A stretch of DNA of 64,000 nt, from NCBI GenBank assembly GCA_963675565.2, contig CAXXYD010000002.1, positions 806,001 through 870,000 on the forward strand, written 5' to 3'. This DNA is from JARRKU01 sp963675565 (GTDB taxonomy: Bacteria; Desulfobacterota; Desulfobacteria; Desulfobacterales; Desulfosarcinaceae). Each line of letters starts with the position of its first letter. Within the stretch, counting starts at the first letter, position 1. The notes beneath the pieces were generated by a model. That model made no database searches. It saw nothing but the letters and a program-made list of their open reading frames with translations, and was not told where the DNA came from. A program made the position numbers and the translations under genes. Positions 59,379 through 64,000 of this stretch are shown here, one piece after another.

Positions 59379-60068
59379 ATGGATAAGGCAATGCACATCA
59401 TCGAGGCCACCTCCCTGTTCGGCGGCATGCAACATGAGCAGTTGGCCCAGGTCCGCCGCATCGCCCAGGACCGCAGCTTCAAACGGGGAGAAGCCATTTT
59501 CTGGGAGGGCGATCCCGGAATCGGCTTTTATGTGGTCGTCCAGGGAAAAGTCAAAATCTACAAGACATCCTTTGACGGCAAAGAGCAGATCCTGCACATA
59601 TACGGCCCGGGCCACCCTTTTGGGGAAGTGCCCGTATTTTCAGGCAACCGTTTCCCGGCCAATGCCATGGCGCTTGAATCGAGCCGGCTTCTTTTCTTCC
59701 CCCGCACCGATTTCATCGACCTGATTGGGGCCAACCCCTCTCTTGCCTTGAATATGCTGGCCGTGCTGAGCATGCGGCTGCGGCAATTTACCGTTCAGGT
59801 GGAAAACCTCTCCCTCAAGGAGGTGCCGGCGCGGCTGGCCTCTTACCTGATTTTTCTATCCGATGAACAGAACAGCCCCGATGGGGTGAGCCTGCCGATT
59901 TCAAAAGGACAGCTGGCCAGCCTCCTGGGCACCATTCCCGAAACACTGTCGCGTATATTCCAAAAGATGTCAGGCCAGGGGCTGATTAGCGTAAACGGCG
60001 GAGAGATCGGGTTCATCAACAGGGCGGGGATTCAGGACCTGTCGGAAAACGGCAGGTTGAGCGACTAA
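59379..60068 (+). CDS. hcpR: Crp/Fnr-family regulator, HcpR-like
   Basis: A 229-aa protein. The cyclic-nucleotide-type sensor domain (~15-130) has GEAIFWEGDPGIGFYVVVQG (~38) and ILHIYGPGHPFGEVPVFSGN (~70), lacking a conserved Fnr cysteine set. The C-terminal HTH is PISKGQLASLLGTIPETLSR (~170), typical of Crp/Fnr, followed by IFQKMSGQGLISVNGG. HcpR proteins bind heme and sense NO. Identification rests on position beside hcp and on the matching TTGAC boxes in the gap. It ends at a symmetric terminator shared with the convergent rubrerythrin-like gene. Confidence 0.88.
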   Translation: MDKAMHIIEATSLFGGMQHEQLAQVRRIAQDRSFKRGEAIFWEGDPGIGFYVVVQGKVKIYKTSFDGKEQILHIYGPGHPFGEVPVFSGNRFPANAMALESSRLLFFPRTDFIDLIGANPSLALNMLAVLSMRLRQFTVQVENLSLKEVPARLASYLIFLSDEQNSPDGVSLPISKGQLASLLGTIPETLSRIFQKMSGQGLISVNGGEIGFINRAGIQDLSENGRLSD

Positions 60069-60092
60069 TCGCCGGGCGGCACCGCCCGGCGA
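60069..60092. terminator. Bidirectional hairpin between convergent genes
   Basis: TCGCCGGGCGG and CCGCCCGGCGA are perfect 11-base arms around CA. The hairpin lies between the stop codons of hcpR (+) and the rubrerythrin-like gene (-) and can end both transcripts. Confidence 0.75.
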
Positions 60093-60111
60093 TACACGAT
60101 AGCGGGACAAC

Positions 60112-60582
60112 TTATTTTCGGGCAACGAGTTCTTTGCTCAAAAGGCGAATATGCCCCATCTCTTCTTTGATAATATCGTCCAGGCGGCTGCGGCCCATAC
60201 CTTTGGGGACGGCATCGCGCATGCCCAGGTAAAAGACAATGGAATCCTTCTCGGCGGTAATGGCGTCTTTTAAAATCGCCGTCATGGAGGAGGTGTCGAT
60301 TGTCTTTTCGAAAAAGACGCGTGTATCGGCAAGGGCACGCAGGTAGTGCATGGCATCGCCTTCAGGATCAAATACGGTGGAGGCTTTCTCGCCGGCAGTC
60401 AGGTTGGAGCGCATTTGCGCGAAGGTTTTCTCATGGTCGTCCTCCATGGCCGCCAGTTTGAGCAGGAAATCCTTTTCCCCCTGATCACTGACGGACTCAG
60501 CTGCAGTACGATAAAATTTGGCCCCATTGCGCTCCAGTTGCTCGGCGATTTCAAAGATGTCATCCGCGTTAAAGTCGTACAT
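60112..60582 (-). CDS. Ferritin-like / rubrerythrin-family protein, 156 aa
   Basis: A four-helix di-iron protein. Iron ligands are suggested by Glu in IFEIAEQLERNGAKFYRTAA (~11), the E-x-x-H-like MEDDHEKTFAQM (~46), and in the second half AEKDSIVFYLGMRDAV (~110) and IKEEMGHIRLLSKEL (~138, ExxxH). It has no C-terminal rubredoxin domain. Such proteins reduce peroxide or store iron in anaerobes. Placement next to the hcp/hcpR locus suggests a share in oxidative or nitrosative stress defence. Confidence 0.85.
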   Translation of the reverse strand: MYDFNADDIFEIAEQLERNGAKFYRTAAESVSDQGEKDFLLKLAAMEDDHEKTFAQMRSNLTAGEKASTVFDPEGDAMHYLRALADTRVFFEKTIDTSSMTAILKDAITAEKDSIVFYLGMRDAVPKGMGRSRLDDIIKEEMGHIRLLSKELVARK

Positions 60583-60630
60583 GATTTAAACATGCTCCTT
60601 TCGAATTTTATTACGTCTAAAATGAATTCG

Positions 60631-60840
60631 TTATGGGTTCTTTAATTTACACTCTTTATCCCACTCGGGGCAAGCCTCTTCCATGGGAGTGGTATAATGA
60701 ATCATGCATTCACCGCATTCCATCTCTATGTTGGGCACATCACCGTAACGTTTTTTAAGCTCTTCGGCGCTCAGATGGGTTGCAAAACTGCACCCACACT
60801 GGGGGCAGGCGGTTTTCACCTGAAAACGTTTACTGGTCAT
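60631..60840 (-). CDS. Small zinc-ribbon protein, 69 aa
   Basis: A 69-aa protein with two CxxC pairs: CPQCGCSFATHLSAEELKK (~11) and ECGECMIHYTTPMEEACPEW (~40). The pairs would bind one zinc or iron. The function is unknown. The ATG at 60840 has AGGAGG 7 bases upstream; a longer reading starting at 60879 overlaps fumC and is rejected. It lies 28 bases after fumC on the same strand and 48 bases before the rubrerythrin-like gene, so all three may be co-transcribed. Confidence 0.75.
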   Translation of the reverse strand: MTSKRFQVKTACPQCGCSFATHLSAEELKKRYGDVPNIEMECGECMIHYTTPMEEACPEWDKECKLKNP

Positions 60841-60868
60841 AATCTCCCTCCTGTTTTGGGGTTGGAAT

Positions 60869-62260
60869 TCACTTTCCATCAGCTGGCGGGGGGCCTAAAA
60901 GTTCGAAAATCTGTTCCTCCGGCAGCACTTTGTCCGCAATCGCGATCTCGCGAACCGTTTTGCCTGTGACATAGGCTTTTTTGGCCAGGTCGGCGGATCG
61001 GTCGTAACCGATGTGAGGTACGAAAGCCGTCACCAGAGCCAGGCTTTTCTCGATATTTCCTTCGCAGCGGGCTGCATCGGCTGTCAGTTCCTGGACACAC
61101 TTGTCTGCCAGCAGCTGGGCCGCGCCTGAAAGCAGATGAATCGACTGAAGAATGTTATGCGCCATGAGCGGAAGGGTCACGTTGAGTTCAAAGTTGCCGG
61201 ATTGGCCGGCCAGGGTGATGGCTGTGTGGTTGCCCATGGTCTGGAATGCCGCCTGGATGACGGCTTCGGGTATCACCGGATTGACCTTGCCCGGCATGAT
61301 GGAGGACCCGGGCTGCAATGCCGGCAATTGTATCTCGCCGATTCCACAACGTGGACCGGAACTCATCCATCTAATATCATTAGATATTTTTACAAGACTG
61401 ACGGCAATGACATTCAGAACGCCACTGGCTTCGACAATGGAATCCTGGGCCGCCTGGGCCTCGAAGTGGTTGACGGCTTCCCGGAAGCAGATGCCGGTAT
61501 GTTCGGATATGCCGAATATCACCTTCTGGGCGAAACCCTCATGGGCGTTCAATCCACTGCCAACCGCAGTGCCGCCCAGGGCAAGCTCGCTCATGTGGGA
61601 AATGGCCGGGCCGATTCGATCCCGTCCGAGTTCGATCTGACGCGCAAAGCCGGAAAAAGATTGCCCCAGGGTAATCGGAACCGCATCCTGAAGATGGGTT
61701 CGCCCGATCTTGCGAACCGATTCGAAAAGTACCGCTTTTCCCATGAGCTGACTGTACAGGTTCCCCAGGGCCGGGTGCAGCCGATGAACCAGGCTCAGAA
61801 TCGCCGCAATGTGCAGTGCTGTGGGAATGACATCGTTGCTGGATTGCCCCATATTGACATGATCGTTAGGGTGCACCGGCGACCGGCCGCCTTTTTGGGC
61901 GGTCAGAATCTCATTGGCGCGCGAAGAGAGCACCTCATTCATATTCATGTTGGTGGACGTACCCGAACCGGTTTGAAACAGGTCAACGACAAACTGGTCA
62001 TCCCACTGCCCGTCCATGACCTCCTGGGCGGCTGTGGCAATAGCGCGGGCCAATGGCTGGTCCAGCAGTCCAAGCTCGGCATTGGTCCGCGCGGCATACA
62101 GTTTGATCAAAGCCAAAGCATGTATCAATTCAGTCGGCGGCTTCAATCCGCTCTTGAAGAAATTATCCGCCGCACGCTGGGTCTGCGGGCCATAATGGAC
62201 GCCCGCCGGCACCCGCACGGAACCCATACTGTCCTCTTCCAACCTGAATTCATCATTCAT
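60869..62260 (-). CDS. fumC: Fumarate hydratase, class II
   Basis: A 463-aa homotetrameric enzyme of the TCA cycle, interconverting fumarate and malate without an Fe-S cluster. Signatures: VRVPAGVHYGPQTQRAADNF (~15), TGSGTSTNMNMNEVLSSRAN (~95), NDHVNMGQSSNDVIPTALHI (~130, the active-site His is in the next segment), and the fumarase/aspartase signature GSSIMPGKVNPVIPEAV (~315). Length and spacing are normal. It is the first gene in a three-gene row, with the 88-aa protein just upstream on the same strand. Confidence 0.97.
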   Translation of the reverse strand: MNDEFRLEEDSMGSVRVPAGVHYGPQTQRAADNFFKSGLKPPTELIHALALIKLYAARTNAELGLLDQPLARAIATAAQEVMDGQWDDQFVVDLFQTGSGTSTNMNMNEVLSSRANEILTAQKGGRSPVHPNDHVNMGQSSNDVIPTALHIAAILSLVHRLHPALGNLYSQLMGKAVLFESVRKIGRTHLQDAVPITLGQSFSGFARQIELGRDRIGPAISHMSELALGGTAVGSGLNAHEGFAQKVIFGISEHTGICFREAVNHFEAQAAQDSIVEASGVLNVIAVSLVKISNDIRWMSSGPRCGIGEIQLPALQPGSSIMPGKVNPVIPEAVIQAAFQTMGNHTAITLAGQSGNFELNVTLPLMAHNILQSIHLLSGAAQLLADKCVQELTADAARCEGNIEKSLALVTAFVPHIGYDRSADLAKKAYVTGKTVREIAIADKVLPEEQIFELLGPPPADGK

Positions 62261-62281
62261 AGTTGATGCCCTGGCGCCTTT

Positions 62282-62545
62282 CTAACGGGTTTGATGGGGA
62301 TAGCGTTCCACCGTGTCTTTCAACTGGGCGATCTCTATACCCAGGCTGACGCATTGCCGGCCAGCGAGGCAAAGTTCAGCATCACCGTTTTCCAGAAATG
62401 TTTTCATGTGATGATTTTCCTTTTTCAAATCCACCACCCATCGTTTCTGGTCGTCATTAAAGTGGACTGTTACATCGATACCACATTGTCCAATATCTGG
62501 ATAGATTTCTATTATTTTTTCGCATAATTGAGATTTATCAATCAT
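62282..62545 (-). CDS. Small cytoplasmic protein upstream of fumC, 87 aa
   Basis: Starts MIDKSQLCEKIIEIYPDIGQ and continues with a beta-type stretch (CGIDVTVHFNDDQKRWVVDL, ~21) and a second Cys-containing helix (AELCLAGRQCVSLGIEIAQL, ~55). The two C-x-x-x-x/C positions might bind metal. There is no signal peptide. The ATG at 62545 has GGAGG 5 bases upstream. It lies 21 bases before fumC, so the two are probably co-transcribed. The function is unknown; a role tied to fumarase cannot be argued beyond position. The gap 62546-62835 upstream contains the promoters of this gene and the divergent sensor, with no other gene. Confidence 0.7.
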   Translation of the reverse strand: MIDKSQLCEKIIEIYPDIGQCGIDVTVHFNDDQKRWVVDLKKENHHMKTFLENGDAELCLAGRQCVSLGIEIAQLKDTVERYPHQTR

Positions 62546-62835
62546 CAGGACCTCCAATGTGCATTTTTTAATAATTTTGGATTGATCCAAGGGCCATGCA
62601 TTCGCAAGAAGTCACTCATTGGTCGTTCCTGTCAAAATAAGCACTTATCGCCAATTTCAAAGTCCCCGCAAAAATTCATGGTTTTCATCAGGAATCGGGG
62701 TGAATGGTCTATTCATTTTGACAATGGAAACCGATAAATCTATAGTAGGCTTTGCGGGCGGGGTAGCCCGCTGTAAATTCCGGCCCCAATACCGCAGCGG
62801 CCGTATTTTTGATTAGCCAAGGTGCTTTTTTGTCA

Positions 62836-64000
62836 ATGGATCTCAGACCTATACCGTTCTTGAAGGGGCTTAGACGGTTTGTCCCCAGCTTTCGGCGCGG
62901 AACGCTCACCCGGGATGACCTGTTCATCGGAGAGGTTTTAAAACGCAGCGGGATCATCACCGAGCTGCAGCTCAAAACAGCCTTGGATACCCAGCGCCAG
63001 ATCCTGATGCAAAACGGAAGGGCGGTCCGTCTGGGGGGATTGATCGTCGACCTGGGCTATGCCGATGAAGCCGACATCATCCGGACAATCAATACCGAAT
63101 ACCAGATCGAGGTCACCTCACTCACCGACGATATCCGGGATCTGCTCTCCAGCAAATACGGCGCCCAGTACGATCGTCTCCCCCGCCCGCGCATCCCCAT
63201 GTGGATGCAGATGGCGGTGGCCACCACCTTCGTTATCGTTGTGACCATCATCACTTTGAGTCTGGTCCTGCTCAACAAACAAAAAGATCGCCTGTACGAA
63301 CAGACTGTACGCATGGGCACGGTGAGCCTCAACTACTTTGCCAACAATGCCAAATTTCCCCTTCTGGAAGAAGACATATTACAGCTCAACACCTTGATCA
63401 AGGAGGCGGCCCGCGTCGAAGGCCTGCGCTATGCCCTGATCACCGACACCCACGAGCGGATCAAAGCCCACACCGACGTCAATCTCATCGGACTGCCGTT
63501 CAGACATTTTGTGGACAACCCCGATCTGATCCGCAAGGGGGACGTGGTTTACTACACCTACCGCCAGGCCGGGGGAGAGCATATTCTCAATCTCTACCGT
63601 TCCATCAATATGAAGAACAAAAATCTGGGTTATGTGCATGTGGGGATCTCTCTGGACTTTATCGAAGACCTGATCAAACAGGAACGCGTTTCAGTGGTGG
63701 TGGTCATGCTGGCCGTCATCCTGCTCGGACTGGCCGTGGCGGTAGTCAATGGATTCCGTTTTTCAAGACCCGTATCCCGGATTGTCAAGGCCACCGAAGA
63801 GATCGCCAGGGGAAATTATCAATATCGCGTCCCCGTCAAGCGCAATGACGAACTGGGCAATCTGGAAATCGCCTTCAACCGCATGGGGCAGGAACTGTGG
63901 AAAAATTCCATGACCCAGAAATCTTTCGGCAAATATGTGGGGGCCGAAGTACTGGATATGATTCTGGCCAATCCCGAAACCGACTGGCTCAAGGGAACCC
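62836..64000 (+). CDS. MshEN-sensor-HAMP protein, probable adenylate/guanylate cyclase (cut off)
   Basis: At least 388 codons, still open at the right edge. Residues ~20-95 resemble the MshEN/T2SSE-N domain (LFIGEVLKRSGIITELQLKT and RLGGLIVDLGYADEADIIRT), which can bind c-di-GMP. A membrane span follows (MAVATTFVIVVTIITLSLVL, ~135-155), a Cache-like periplasmic domain (LRYALITDTHERIKAHTDVN ~205; NLGYVHVGISLDFIEDLIKQ ~270), a second span (~295-312) and a HAMP (FRFSRPVSRIVKATEEIARG). The visible end, KSFGKYVGAEVLDMILANPE, is typical of the lead-in to class III adenylate/guanylate cyclase domains. The ATG at 62836 is chosen for its weak AAGGTG and full domain. Confidence 0.75.
   Translation, partial: MDLRPIPFLKGLRRFVPSFRRGTLTRDDLFIGEVLKRSGIITELQLKTALDTQRQILMQNGRAVRLGGLIVDLGYADEADIIRTINTEYQIEVTSLTDDIRDLLSSKYGAQYDRLPRPRIPMWMQMAVATTFVIVVTIITLSLVLLNKQKDRLYEQTVRMGTVSLNYFANNAKFPLLEEDILQLNTLIKEAARVEGLRYALITDTHERIKAHTDVNLIGLPFRHFVDNPDLIRKGDVVYYTYRQAGGEHILNLYRSINMKNKNLGYVHVGISLDFIEDLIKQERVSVVVVMLAVILLGLAVAVVNGFRFSRPVSRIVKATEEIARGNYQYRVPVKRNDELGNLEIAFNRMGQELWKNSMTQKSFGKYVGAEVLDMILANPETDWLKGT

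Noticed and set aside
61136..62266. Long open frame of 376 codons opposite fumC
   Set aside because: It lies fully antisense to a clear enzyme gene, has no ribosome site and no family features. GC-rich third positions create such frames.

Overview
The window looks like the chromosome of a strictly anaerobic, sulfate-reducer-like delta-proteobacterium (Desulfobacteraceae/Desulfosarcina type). This is inferred from gene content, with no rRNA in view: an EtfAB / membrane Fe-S oxidoreductase / acyl-CoA dehydrogenase set for beta-oxidation, a MetV-MetF-Hdr-MvhD cluster of the Wood-Ljungdahl type with an apparent selenocysteine codon, a hybrid-cluster protein with HcpR-type sites, and many ferredoxin-like proteins. 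No tRNA, rRNA or CRISPR array was seen.

Bases 1-12950 are an accessory island that I read as two integrons in tandem, both decayed. Each has an integrase remnant on the + strand (5942-6320 and 12088-12947) and, to its left, a conserved attI-like sequence followed by gene cassettes on the - strand. Array A holds a 217-aa protein, a 585-aa nuclease-like protein and a LysE exporter. Array B holds a membrane protein plus a 70-aa protein, then a 320-aa protein. Cassettes end in attC-like sites whose outer cores match the cassette starts. An IS110-family element and a group II intron lie in or beside the attC between the array B cassettes. A second group II intron lies between the attC of the lysE cassette and the array B integrase remnant.

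Bases 12960-29480 are core anaerobic metabolism. etfB-etfA, a membrane Fe-S/CCG oxidoreductase, an acyl-CoA synthetase, an acyl-CoA dehydrogenase and a TetR regulator form a fatty-acid oxidation locus, with three TGAATG-type palindromes as likely operators. Next comes metV-metF-hdrA-hdrA/mvhD-hdrCB. The last gene carries an in-frame TGA followed by a bSECIS-like hairpin, so it is annotated as a 439-aa selenoprotein rather than two broken genes. A thioesterase and a MaoC-like protein follow.

Bases 29600-44450 hold a minus-strand redox operon (DUF6599-like, DUF362, polyferredoxin membrane protein, Tat-exported aldo/keto reductase), a GGDEF response regulator, lepA, leuC-leuD-type genes, an HD-domain protein, an ECF sigma / anti-sigma / CpxP-like envelope-stress operon and a PEP-synthase-like protein divergent from a TetR gene.

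Bases 44450-64000 hold a SulP transporter with a phosphorelay set, an AsmA-like protein, a chemoreceptor, a PAS-LuxR regulator, the hcp operon with its Crp/Fnr regulator and two TTGAC-N4-GTCAA boxes, a rubrerythrin-like protein, fumC, and a cut-off MshEN-sensor-HAMP-cyclase-like gene at the right edge. Four perfect palindromes headed by GGGACG or GGGGACGTA are scattered through the core region.
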